A stretch of DNA of 41,417 bases from Arachnopeziza araneosa (taxonomy: Eukaryota > Ascomycota > Leotiomycetes > Helotiales > Arachnopezizaceae), in NCBI GenBank assembly GCA_003988855.1, contig QYAI01000202.1, positions 1 through 41,417 of the forward strand. The letters are read 5' to 3'. The notes under the pieces were generated by a model. That model did no database searches and was not told the DNA's origin. It saw only the letters and a list, made by a program, of their open reading frames with translations. Positions 31,841-41,417 of the stretch are shown piece after piece. A program made the position numbers and the translations under genes. Position 1 is the first letter of the stretch. Every line of letters starts with the position of its first letter.

Positions 31841-32971
31841 TTAATTTCCCACGCCTCCTTCGCTGGACTGGATCATATCTTCTATGCGCTTCCTACATTG
31901 TTCTTTGAGAAACACGAGAGTTGCCTGGGCCATTGGTTCGAGAATAGTTCGAAATTCGATATCGGGGGAAGGGTACGGTCCACGCCCAGCTATCAAAATA
32001 TTCCAGCACACCTCAATCCTCTCGAAGTCGATCGAGGGGCATACCAACAATGGAGCTTCTGGTACTTCTCGAAATTGATTTCCCTCTGGGGTCTCAGCAT
32101 ACAGAACCGCGGTCTTGATAAAATCAATAGGATCGAACATAAAGTCAGGTCTTATGACCCTGGAAGGTACACCATCACGGTGATGCGCCATGACACAATA
32201 TATCTTCTCCACACCTCTGAAGATATACATCAAAAACGCAAGCATGAGCGCAAAATCTCCTTGATTCAACATGTTCACATTGTTAAAATAGTCATCCAGT
32301 CCGATAGCTAAAAACTTCACTCTTCGCACATTCTCCACATCAAGCATGGGGTAAGTACTAAAGAGACGAGCTGCCAGCTCATAGAGGTTGAAGACATTGG
32401 AGTCGAAATCTTTCGGACAAATATGGAGTACATCTTTATCGAAATTGAACCATGTTTGTGCGATACTACCCAAGCACGCAAAAGATTTGGTGTAACGATT
32501 CGAGACGATCATATAGGACTCGCGGCAGGCTAGGAGGATCTCTGGCGGGGTACTCTTGGATTCCATCCCCACAAGAATGTTACCCATACGGGAATCGATA
32601 TGATAATGGATGATGGTGTTGAGTCGAACTGCAAGATTCTTGTACTCATCTGTACTATGAATGTGATAACCAAACGTCTCAATATACTCCCGTGCGCGTT
32701 GTCCAATGTCGTCTTCGGCTTGGATTTCCAAACCTTGTCGCCATTTTTGTTTGTGTTCCGACTCCCACTCGCCCGTCGTCTTTTTGAGATGCCGCTCCCT
32801 GATTTGCACCATCCGAGGACCGGGAAGAGCAAATTCCCAGATCATCAAGCGGAGGTCTCGTGGTAGGTTGGGGAAACATGTAAATTGTCGTCCAGGCATT
32901 GTGATTGAGGTTACACACTCATCTTCGTTCTTAGATTGATTCAACAGTCGAAGAGCTTTTTTAATGCCCAT
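31841..32971 (-). CDS. 2EXR domain-containing protein
   Basis: Single-exon frame of 376 residues read on the minus strand from the ATG at 32971. The 2EXR motif typical of expanded fungal families is at residues 30-52, FTCFPNLPRDLRLMIWEFAL then PGP. It is followed by the usual second motif, PPEILLACRESYMIV, about 110 residues later, and by YTKSFAC and TWFNFDKDVLHI. The biochemical role of 2EXR proteins is not known. The frame is open 38 codons further upstream but begins there with a TTG, so I chose the first ATG (MGIKKALRLL). A second candidate ATG lies at residue 25 (MPGRQFTCFP). The gene is alone in a gene-poor region, as is common for this family. Confidence 0.88.
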   Translation of the reverse strand: MGIKKALRLLNQSKNEDECVTSITMPGRQFTCFPNLPRDLRLMIWEFALPGPRMVQIRERHLKKTTGEWESEHKQKWRQGLEIQAEDDIGQRAREYIETFGYHIHSTDEYKNLAVRLNTIIHYHIDSRMGNILVGMESKSTPPEILLACRESYMIVSNRYTKSFACLGSIAQTWFNFDKDVLHICPKDFDSNVFNLYELAARLFSTYPMLDVENVRRVKFLAIGLDDYFNNVNMLNQGDFALMLAFLMYIFRGVEKIYCVMAHHRDGVPSRVIRPDFMFDPIDFIKTAVLYAETPEGNQFREVPEAPLLVCPSIDFERIEVCWNILIAGRGPYPSPDIEFRTILEPMAQATLVFLKEQCRKRIEDMIQSSEGGVGN

Positions 32972-34857
32972 TGTCCTTGTGGTTTTCACTTCGGTTGGTG
33001 ATAGGTTCTGTACGCAGTATATCTGTATGATTTTGTTCCGAGGTGTGCAAGTTTTTAGCGGTGAAGAATTCAAGTTCGAAAACAATCAGTCACTCTTGAA
33101 AAGGTGAGCAGACACTGAATATTTTATTTTGCGTTATCAGAGTTCAGAGTGCGACGAACAATATCGGTTTCAAGCATGCCACTCAAAAGTATGGGTCTTG
33201 ATGTGATGTCAGTCAAGTGGCTCAAACCCGCGCTAAAAATAAACTTGTGCTCACGTGCGCCAGAACAAAATCTTCTCTCTTAAAAAACGGTTCTGTCCCA
33301 TTGCCAAACCTATGATAATCATGCCATCAATTCTCCCTTGACGAGCCTGGAAATTACCGTGCTGACGTATAATAGCATCGCCCAGCGCCAGAATCAATTA
33401 CCGCATCGGTTGAAGAAGTCATTCATTACCTAATGAGGCTCTTACAACTTTAGATCAGCTTTCCTCCATTTTAATCCAGTTTTTGGTTCGGTCCGTATTC
33501 TTAGCATATATTCGAAATTTCGTCAAGAACACGTAGCTTCTGAATATATAACCCGAGTTAGTTGAGTCTCGGGCTCTCTGCGATGAGCCTACCTATGCAT
33601 ATAACAATTCAAATGATAGCTCCAATCCAATATCCCAATTTTTCAGTTTGCGTTTGAATGTCTTATTTTCAATATCAATGATTTTTGGTTTGATCTCGAG
33701 TTCAGCTTCGATTGCGTCTTGACTGTCCACCATAGTTAAGTCTCGAGACTCGCCAAAGTTAGCCGGCAATTTCTACTTCTAGGTTCAACGTGCTGCACCT
33801 TGAATTATTTAGTTCGATGATAAATATTCCATGACCTGACAAAGATCGCTAGTTCTCTTGCCCTGAGATTATTTCAGCGGCAGCTGACGAGCTAAGTTCA
33901 AACATGTTCAACTTAATTTATCTAGTTTAACACGAATGACGTTATATTCAAGCTCAGCTTTAAATTGATTAAATAGACGGAAAGCGTCAAGTCCCTGGGG
34001 CTATTTGTAAGCGTCAGGGACAAACCGACAGTTAAGTTAGCTCAAAGATAAAGAGGAACCACTTAGTTTCTGAGCTTAAAACAATCCGAGCCGTTTTCGA
34101 GCCATTAACACACTAATTATCCAAAGACATGCCAGTACGAGCCCAAGCAAGCTTTGAAAGAAATAAGCATCGGGATATTTTCTCTTCCCTGGTACTATCA
34201 TATCTTGAAGTCCATTATCACCGTTATCTCTACCAAGTTTGGATTGAAAACAAATGGCACAAATAATATGACTTTGCAGTAAGTAGAATCCTATCTACCG
34301 ATCTAGTGTGGATATATTCCGATAACTCGAGCGTCACATATTCTTTTATTAACTTCAATCCCTTGAGCTCTGGTTTCGGGGATGAATATCCAGCCAGAAG
34401 CGGAAGATTCTAGATTCTAGATTTGAAAGAAGGTATACTGCCCTTTACAAGAAGTCACGACAAATTAGAACACAAACCTGGCTGTTCCATCAGACTGCAT
34501 TCTCAAAGACGTGCAGAAGATGGAGAATATTTCTTGGACTCTGTTGTACAGATATCAGATACTCGATATACTGATTTAGGAAACAATAGTAAATACAAGT
34601 CTCTCGCTGCATCGTCATCGGCACGTCCATGTAACCTACCTCTAGTAAATATGGAGCCTAGATTTTGACACCGGAGTAGAGTACGATAACCATCCAAACA
34701 TCCCAGATCTCTCAAGTGTACTTCTCAGTCGCACGGGAAACATTCCACCATGCAGACCCAATCCGCGAGATTCAGAGCCAAGATAAGCTGCCTGGTCGTA
34801 GAGAAAATGCACCAGATCGTAGCATCTTTATAAGACCACAAGATCGTCGTTAACATC
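32972..34857. other. AT-rich gene-poor stretch
   Basis: 1.9 kb without a supported gene. From 33450 to 34100 the sequence is AT-rich with short dyads such as GTCTCGAGAC (33751-33760) and GTCCCTG/CAGGGAC (about 33991-34021). No retroelement domain can be read. Confidence 0.5.
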
Positions 34858-34890
34858 ATGCATAACACCAAGCTATCTCTTCTCAAAACC

Positions 34891-35122
34891 TCCAACGTCA
34901 ACTCAACTCCAACGTCAACTCCAACTCCAACTCCAACTCCAACTCCAACCCCAACTCCAACTCCAACCCCAACTCCAACGTCAACTCCAACTCCAACTCC
35001 AACCCCAACCCCAACCCCAACTCCAACTCCAACTCCAACCCCAACTCCAACTCCAACTCCAACTCCAACTCCAACTCCAACTCCAACTCCAACCCCAACC
35101 CCAACCCCAACCCCAACCCCAA
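34891..35122. repeat. CCAAC(T/C/G) hexamer array
   Basis: About 35-38 near-perfect copies of a 6-base unit, mostly CCAACT with CCAACC and CCAACG variants and a few GTCAAC joins. It ends at ACACTTCCAACACTTTAC. All three plus frames stay open. The frame with an ATG at 34858 reads Thr-Pro repeats. It is not a fungal telomere repeat (CCCTAA). Most simply a minisatellite. Confidence 0.9.
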
Positions 35123-35302
35123 CACTTCCAACACTTTACAATCCCACATCCCAAGAACCCAACAGAGATACAGCAGTCCAGACAGCAACACGACTAACCG
35201 CACCGCACCGCAGCGCGGGAGTGGGAGACGTTGTGTCCGGGATGGCAGACCACCGCAGAGATCCCAGCTTACCTACCTAGTCGACGGGGATTTGCTTGGG
35301 GA

Positions 35303-35337
35303 TGTGTGTGTGTGTGTGTGTGTGTGAGTGAGTGAGT

Positions 35338-35397
<60 letters not shown>
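35303..35397. repeat. Compound TG / GTGA / GA microsatellite
   Basis: Three adjoining blocks: (TG)12, then about four GTGA units, then about 28 GA dinucleotides. The change of unit is stepwise, as when one microsatellite grows from the edge of another. Confidence 0.95.
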
Positions 35398-35398
<1 letters not shown>

Positions 35399-37908
35399 TT
35401 ACGTAGGAGAGTGCAGAGGCAGAGCGAGATCTTCATACTAGGCAGGCAAGCACGCAGGTAGGCCAGGTATAGAGTTCCAAAAGGCAATGAATGATGTGAT
35501 GGATTCACGGTTTGGAAAGCTCCATGATAGGTAACTATCGTTGATCTGATTGCAAGATAGGCTACAAGCCACCACTCTGCCTCTTAGTTCCCTCTCAGTC
35601 CGCAATCCACATCAGCATCCCATCCCATCACCACTCTAACCCCAACTTGACCACATCCCTCCCTCACAGCTCGCTTGCTCCTGATTCTATTTCCAGCACC
35701 TAGGTGCCGAGACGCATCTTGGGCATCCTGAATCCCGTCCCAGTGCTAGTCCCGTCCCGTCCCGGTGCTTCTGGAATGAAGACGCCGTGTATAAATAGGA
35801 ACTGTAGCATATCGCACCCGACTTGCACTACTCTATTCCAGACACACCACACACACACATGCTATCTCTCTCTCTGTCCATCTCAGCCTTCCCATCCCCC
35901 TTCCACCGGAAGATCCAAAACCCCCGCGCGATCAAACAAAACACGACGGATAAACCCGCGCGTGTGCCTGTCATTCCCCTGCTGTGCGCCAATCACAGTT
36001 CGCGCCGTCGCGACTGCCGCGCGGAAAAACAGCATCCGGGTGATGCAGCAGCGAGCAGGCCCTCCTTTGAGATGGTGTATATGGTGGCGTGGAGCACAGC
36101 CCGCAGGTTCCTGCTCAGCCGGCTGCAGGGAGGGCTGGTCGCGCCTTCTCCACGGCGGAGAAACGCTCTGCCTGCCCCTGGAGCTGATGAACTTATCCTG
36201 TGCCGGGAACCCTGCATATCCTTCTCAATTACCAAACTTTCGCCGCGGTCGGTAGTGTGATGCTCTGGAGGGCATCGTACGGTCTGGGAGTGCACGCTGT
36301 AACCATTCGGCGCTCTTGCCGTTTGATCTGGTATGGAGTCGAGAGGATTGGAGATGAGCTTATTAGATTCGGCCCGATGGCCTCGGGAGTCAGAGTGGGA
36401 GGGAGGGGGGCGTGAGGTTGGAAAGAGGGAGATGGGGCCTGCTTCGGGTTGGGGCTGCGATGCGTTGCATGCTTGAGTGGGCGAGGTGATTTCAATGGTG
36501 AGTTGGATATCAGGTACCGTTGGGCGAGTGATACGATGGAGAGACGAGAGAAAGGGAATGCCTTGGCTTGGCTTAGCTTGTCCGGTTTGATGGTCTGCTT
36601 TGAGACTGAGCGTGTGAGAGGCAGAGGAAGAAAAAGAAGAGATGTGGCAGGCGACGATGGGTTATGAGAGTGGCACAGCAGACCACAATACAGCGAAGCA
36701 CATATTTGTGTTTTGGGTTCGGTTGTTGCTTCTACTTGGTTTGCTCACGATAGAGCTGAAACTCGTATTGTGTTGGGGTGCATATATAGTTCCTGATCTC
36801 CTGTAAGTCTATAGGATATAAATGAGAGGAGGTAAAGTGACTCTTTACCTTTTACGGAGTCGCTTGCGAGAGGAAGGAAACTTCTGCAGAGAAAGGATGC
36901 GTCTAGTGATGAACATCACCGTTTTGGGCTATTGAATATCGGCACATGACGTCGAATTTTCCTTTATTATTACACTCAGCTCGTCACTCTGTCTGTCGTC
37001 AAATTCGCCACAGTGGTGAATCTTACCATCTCTGGATATAGTACGTTGCATCCTCCGTGCATTCGCACAGACCGTACGTATATACACATATATTTCCCCA
37101 GATATAGGGCTGCGACTCTTCCACTCTATTGGTTGACAATCACCCAACCATGTAGCAGCTGCAGGACGTTTCTCCCTGCTTTCTTCAGGGATGACGAGCG
37201 CTGCTTTTACAAGAAAGAAGGCGTAGGGATGAGGAAGCCGGATAGATCGAGGCGGAGATGTGGTTGAGTAATACTTGGCCTAGAGAGATAGAGACAGAGC
37301 TAAAGGCAAAAGGCGGTGACGTGATCCGATTTGACTCTACAGCAAGAGACGAAATATCGAACGATAATGATGATGATGATGGAGAGAGGGAGTCTCGGCA
37401 CTGTCGGAATGCACTCCGTTGGGTCTGGCTGGCTAGACGGGGCTTTGATGGTGAGTGAGCGCGTGAGTGGTTTCCCAGGGAAAAGAAATAAGGGATTTAT
37501 GGTGAGGCCACGTCAAGAAGAGTAGATTGAGGCGATCTGGAGTGTAATAGGACGGCGCAACATCACATAGTACCTCGGAATAGAAAAGGAAAAGAAAAAA
37601 GAGGAAGGCGGTGAAGCACAAGTCATGACTCCTGCCTCTTCACAATGCTTATCCCTGTAGGTTTGAGGTCGAGATGCAAACGGAAGGAAGGCATTGTGGA
37701 GGAGCTGGCGAGGGAATAAAAAGGCAACAATAATACCGCACTCCAGAGGAGCATCGAGCTGAGAAAGAGAGAGTTGGAGGGAAGAGTACGTCAGCTTTGC
37801 ATAGTGCATGTATAGTAAGAGATTTGATCATGAGAGGAGGACGTTAGATCGTGACAATACATGAAATCGCTTCGCGCTCCGCAGGCAGCGCAGCATTGCA
37901 GCAGAAGC

Positions 37909-37935
37909 GAGGTGAGGTGAGGTGAGGTGAGGTGA
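37909..37935. repeat. (GAGGT)n short tandem repeat
   Basis: Five perfect GAGGT units followed by GAGA. Non-coding. Confidence 0.9.
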
Positions 37936-40730
37936 GAGATGAGGACGAGGTTGTATGTCGGGAATTTTCGCTCGAATCTCCGCTCGTGCAGAGATCTGGG
38001 TTGCGCCTGTCTGCGCTGCCCCCGAGACTCAATGCGACGGTGACTGTGATGAGTGATGGTTTGAAACGTATATTCTGCATGTGATTGTGATGAGGTTGTG
38101 GGGACGGTAGATGGATATTTTTACCCATTGACGGGTGATGTGATGTTGATTTTCGCTTCAAAGGCTTGCGCTTGGGCTGGTGGTGGTGAAACTGAAACGA
38201 GACTTTTTTGCGGGAGTGGAGTCGGATGTGGAAATGGTAGGGTGAACCAACAACTCACGCGTTTTGAGGGGTTTGTCTGCGCTCACAATGTGTTTGGATT
38301 TGGACCAAGTGAAGATGATGGACAAACGGAAGGTGCTGAGTATCGGAAATTTTGGAGCACACTTTTATGTCATCCTTCCGAGTTTGTACACTTTGTATCG
38401 ACTACTCGAGTTCTAGCGTCCTGCCACTAGAAGAGGCTGCTAGAACAAGAAGCTCTCCAGATCGTGTGCTCTTGGCTCGAGCACCGTCGAGTGGAAGGTG
38501 GATTCGCGCTCCCAATTTAAACCCACCGTGACTTCATTCATGGGGACTTCGGCGAAACCTCTCTGTGCTTTGTTGGTGGTTTAGACTGAAGAAGGTAAGG
38601 TTGCGAAGGCGGTATTTTCCGCTGGTCGCAAGAATGGGACGAATCCATTCGTACTCGGATACATGCATCCTCTGCATTTTGGCCGAACCACTAAGGATAA
38701 TCTCGGCTTTACAAACGTCCACTTGCTATCTTCTTTTATGAGTCCAGAGTAATAAGACCGTCGAGGAGATATCTCCACGAGATGAAATCATATTGAACTG
38801 ACGTTGGACGAGCTGCACGGTAGGGATGTTGGTGAGGTGGTTTGACCGTTTGACGGATGCCAGGCTGGGATTCCGAGGGAGGCGTTCAACGGCGCTCGTC
38901 GGTGCGCCATCATCCTTGGTCCTTCTGAGTTTCCTTGTCTGACCAGCATGGCACTGACGGACTGGGCTCGTTCTTGTGTGGGAGAGAAACTTTTGCCGTG
39001 TACATCTGGGCTCTGGGCGAGATCTCTCTTTGTTAGCTGATTGGTGGCATTACGCTGAGCGCGAGTGAAGTGAGCTGCAGAAATATATTAAATTGGTGCC
39101 GTGATGCCGTATTTTTTCAATCACTCGCTGCTGATTGTCGGAGGAAAAGTCTCAGAAGAGCTTGGTTACGCGGTCGAGAGGCGTCTCTGATTGTTGCGAT
39201 GAGATCTGCTATGCAGGTGCTGGTTTCTGATGTTATACTTCTGCGTATGCTAGGGACCGTGGACAGTGATGTTGGATGCCGAAAAACCCTCAAGGAAATC
39301 GAGCCTTGCCTTGTAGGTCGGAGAATTAGTACCCTGGCGGAAGACTTCAATTTACAGCGGTTGAGAGGCCAGAAGAACTCCAGACAGCCTTAAGGATGGG
39401 TTCTCAAGCTGGGGAGTCTACCATCTCCCGTTCCAGGGCCATGAGGCTCGTCATTCAACAACGTCTGTGGAACTTGTGAAGCTTCCACCGCGAACATCTC
39501 ATGCTTATGGTGATTGTGAGGACGAGAATAATCCAGAGCTTAGTGCTCTCCCGAAGTCATCTCCGGCTGAAGAGAAGAAAACGGTTTTAGTCTAGGATTC
39601 ATGATTGGTGGGAAGCATGCGGTGAATCTAAACCGGGCGAAGAATCTTGGTAAGATGGGAGAAACTTTTAGCTTGAGCCGACCACGATACATGGTATGCG
39701 GGACTAGTGGCAAGACTTTGAAGCAATGAAAAGATGGAGAAGCCATTCCCTCGCCAAGGTGGCTGATGGGCGTCTCTCTCTCAGTTTCGGAATGGAAAGC
39801 TAGGGCCAATGGAGGCAGAGAGCTCTCTCGACCGGCTGAATGGCACTAGTTGAGCAGATTCCATTCACGAAGATATGGTATCGGTACGGGATGAAATCAA
39901 TAGCACGATAATGCCAACAGCCGGAAATCCAGCAGCCGACGCCACGCCGCGTTTGTGAGTCTTGGGCAGGAATCGTCGGTCGCTGCAATACTACAGTGAG
40001 ATCTTACTCTGGTCGACCGAAACAAGTTTTAAGATGAGAATCAAGCTTGGTCATCAAGCACATGAACAAACGTCCGTTCGTTTCGCATCGGGCAGAAGAG
40101 ATGGGGGAAAGATGCCGAGTCTCTGCCTCCGCCGTCCTATGTTTGGTTTCGCGGAGCCTTTGAAGGCGATCTACAGCTGCTGTTTTTGGCAGCTCATCTC
40201 CGAGTCTACTTTATGCACTTGCGTGGCCGTGAGAAGAGACGCGAAGGGAAATGGGCGTGCGTTTCGGAGTGGGCGGAAGGATCATCTGTTTCGATTGGTA
40301 TGCTTCGATATTGGAGAATCATGCAATATGAGATGGGATGCAGTCGTGAGTCAAACGATGCTGATGGTTTGAAAGCTTTTGGATGCGGTGAGCAGGTTGC
40401 AAGTGGATTGGATAGACGAAGAGGTGGAGAGCAGTTGGATGGGTGGGCCAGAGGAGAAGGAGTCTGGGAGGAGCAGCGATGCCGAAGATTAGCGAAGGGG
40501 AGGAGGATACGAGCACAACTCGGTGTCGGACTTGTGCCGGCGCGATGATTGGGCTGCGGCGAGGTCCACGAGGCATCTCGCGCGTTTGAGTGGAGGAAGA
40601 GCGATATGGCATCTCCTGCACGACTTGCAGACGTGCATGGCTGGATGGATGGACCGCTCTTTTGGAGGGGCAGCGGACGTGCAATGCTGAGGTTGTTGTG
40701 AAGCAACACATCTAGAGTTGCTCACTCACT

Positions 40731-40771
40731 GATGGTGGATGGTGGATGGTGGATGGTGGATGGTGGATGGG
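40731..40771. repeat. GGATGGT heptamer tandem repeat
   Basis: Between five and six copies of GGATGGT in a row; the minus-strand frame encodes only short Ser/Thr/Ile/His/Pro repeats. Confidence 0.9.
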
Positions 40772-41385
40772 CGGTGGAGTGTGTGGCGTTGAGTGGTTGA
40801 AGGCGGCAGTCCTGGGTAATCACGGCGTCTGTGGACCTTCCGCATTCCATTGGTTTCTCCTCTCGCCCTCGCTCGGTATTTGACCCTGACCGGCGCCACG
40901 GCCCCTTTCACCAAACGGCTTTTTGGCTCTCATTTCGTTTGGGCCCTTCCCTCCCTTCGTGCCTTCCCCCCCCCCAGCGGATCCTCTTTCTGTCGCTTTC
41001 CTTTTATTGCTAGAGCATCCTCTTAGCTCCTGCTTAGCCTGGTCCCTCTCGCCCCCCTCCCACCCCTTTCCATATGTGACGGTGGCCCCGGAGGACTCGT
41101 AGTGGTGTTGATCTCATTTCTGCTATTATACTCTTCATCGCGTCACGTCGCCTTCGAAACAACTGAAGTCGGGCTTTTAAAGTTCTGTGGCTCCCCCCCC
41201 CCTCCCCTGGTCCTGGCCGCCGCGCGCATTCTTGATCCCAATCCAACCCAAACCCAACCCAACCCATCCCCCATCGTGCCTTCCCTCCCTTCCTAACCCT
41301 CGTCCTCTCTCACAAGGCCAGCAAGCCCAACTCAATACACCACCACTCTCCTCTCGCCCTGGCCTCCCCCCGTCACTCTCTAGCC

Positions 41386-41417
41386 ACCACCACCACCACC
41401 ACCACCACCACCACCAC
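41386..41417. repeat. (CAC)n run at the right edge
   Basis: About ten CAC triplets reach the end of the window, so the true length is unknown. It could be leader sequence or the first His- or Thr-coding triplets of a gene beyond the edge. Confidence 0.8.

Larger units (their letters stand above)
35398..41417. other. Six-kilobase stretch without a convincing gene, ending in leader-like sequence
   Basis: Many short frames compete on both strands and none has a domain, a consistent splice pattern or a good start. A TATAAATAG lies at 35789-35797 and CT-rich tracts follow. Further low-complexity sites are (GAGGT)5 near 37909-37935 and GGATGGT repeats at 40731-40771. From about 40850 to the edge the plus strand is rich in C and T runs, ending in (CAC)n. 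This is the usual composition of a long fungal promoter and leader, so a plus-strand gene may start beyond the right edge (inference). Confidence 0.5.

Noticed and set aside
34891..35122. Telomere-like array
   Set aside because: The unit is CCAAC(T/C), not the CCCTAA fungal telomere repeat.
35704..36260. Two overlapping plus frames of 145-183 codons
   Set aside because: They start with GTG/TTG, overlap in different frames and have no family signal.
40206..40711. Minus-strand 167-codon frame rich in Ser/Pro/His
   Set aside because: Competing frames of similar length on both strands and low-complexity composition indicate chance.
1..41417. tRNA, rRNA, CRISPR and intact transposon genes
   Set aside because: I read through for tRNA B-box and 5S-like strings, regularly spaced repeats and transposase or reverse-transcriptase motifs and saw none that hold up. 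A proper covariance-model scan could still find a tRNA.

Overview
The window looks like nuclear DNA of a filamentous ascomycete (Pezizomycotina), most likely a helotialean leotiomycete related to Sclerotinia or Botrytis. The evidence is a HEX1/Woronin-body gene (restricted to Pezizomycotina), many short 45-75 nt GT-AG introns with CTNAC/CTRAY branch sites, an RTA1-like gene, a 2EXR gene, and long AT-rich gene-poor stretches. The genus is an inference; no rRNA or other marker gene is present.

Layout. The left third is gene-dense. It holds a tail-anchored inositol-polyphosphate 5-phosphatase (859-2166, +), a cytosine-rich minisatellite (about 2340-2880), and the class III PI 3-kinase VPS34 (5864-2950, -, four exons rebuilt here). 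Across a 341-bp divergent promoter lies NSE4, the kleisin of the SMC5/6 complex (6206-7658, +). Then come two neighbouring DUF7918-type paralogues: an intact five-exon gene (9407-10579) and a copy with three single-base frame breaks, all in homopolymers (11289-12523). The middle holds HEX1 (short form 15642-16412), preceded in frame by a long repeat-bearing exon (15077-15641) with no ATG of its own, and bleomycin hydrolase (17029-18587) with an N-myristoylation-type start.

From about 18.6 kb the gene density falls. A small secreted 8-cysteine GPI-type protein (22525-21818, -) has one TAA codon exactly at the signal-peptide border. A ubiquitin-fold protein (23925-24767, +) has one TGA inside its ubiquitin-like domain, with the rest of the domain still readable downstream. 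An RTA1-like seven-helix membrane protein (26901-27932), a Ser-rich single-pass protein (28264-29238) and a 2EXR protein (32971-31841, -) follow.

From 33 kb to the right edge I find no convincing gene. The stretch carries an approximately 230-bp CCAAC(T/C) hexamer array, TG/GA microsatellites, other short tandem repeats, and finally a pyrimidine-rich tract ending in (CAC)n that looks like promoter or leader sequence of a gene beyond the edge.

The genes are mostly independent housekeeping loci. VPS34 and the 5-phosphatase, convergent neighbours, both act on phosphoinositides. The most notable theme is repeated damage to otherwise well-preserved accessory genes: two nonsense codons that single C-to-T changes could explain, and three homopolymer indels.
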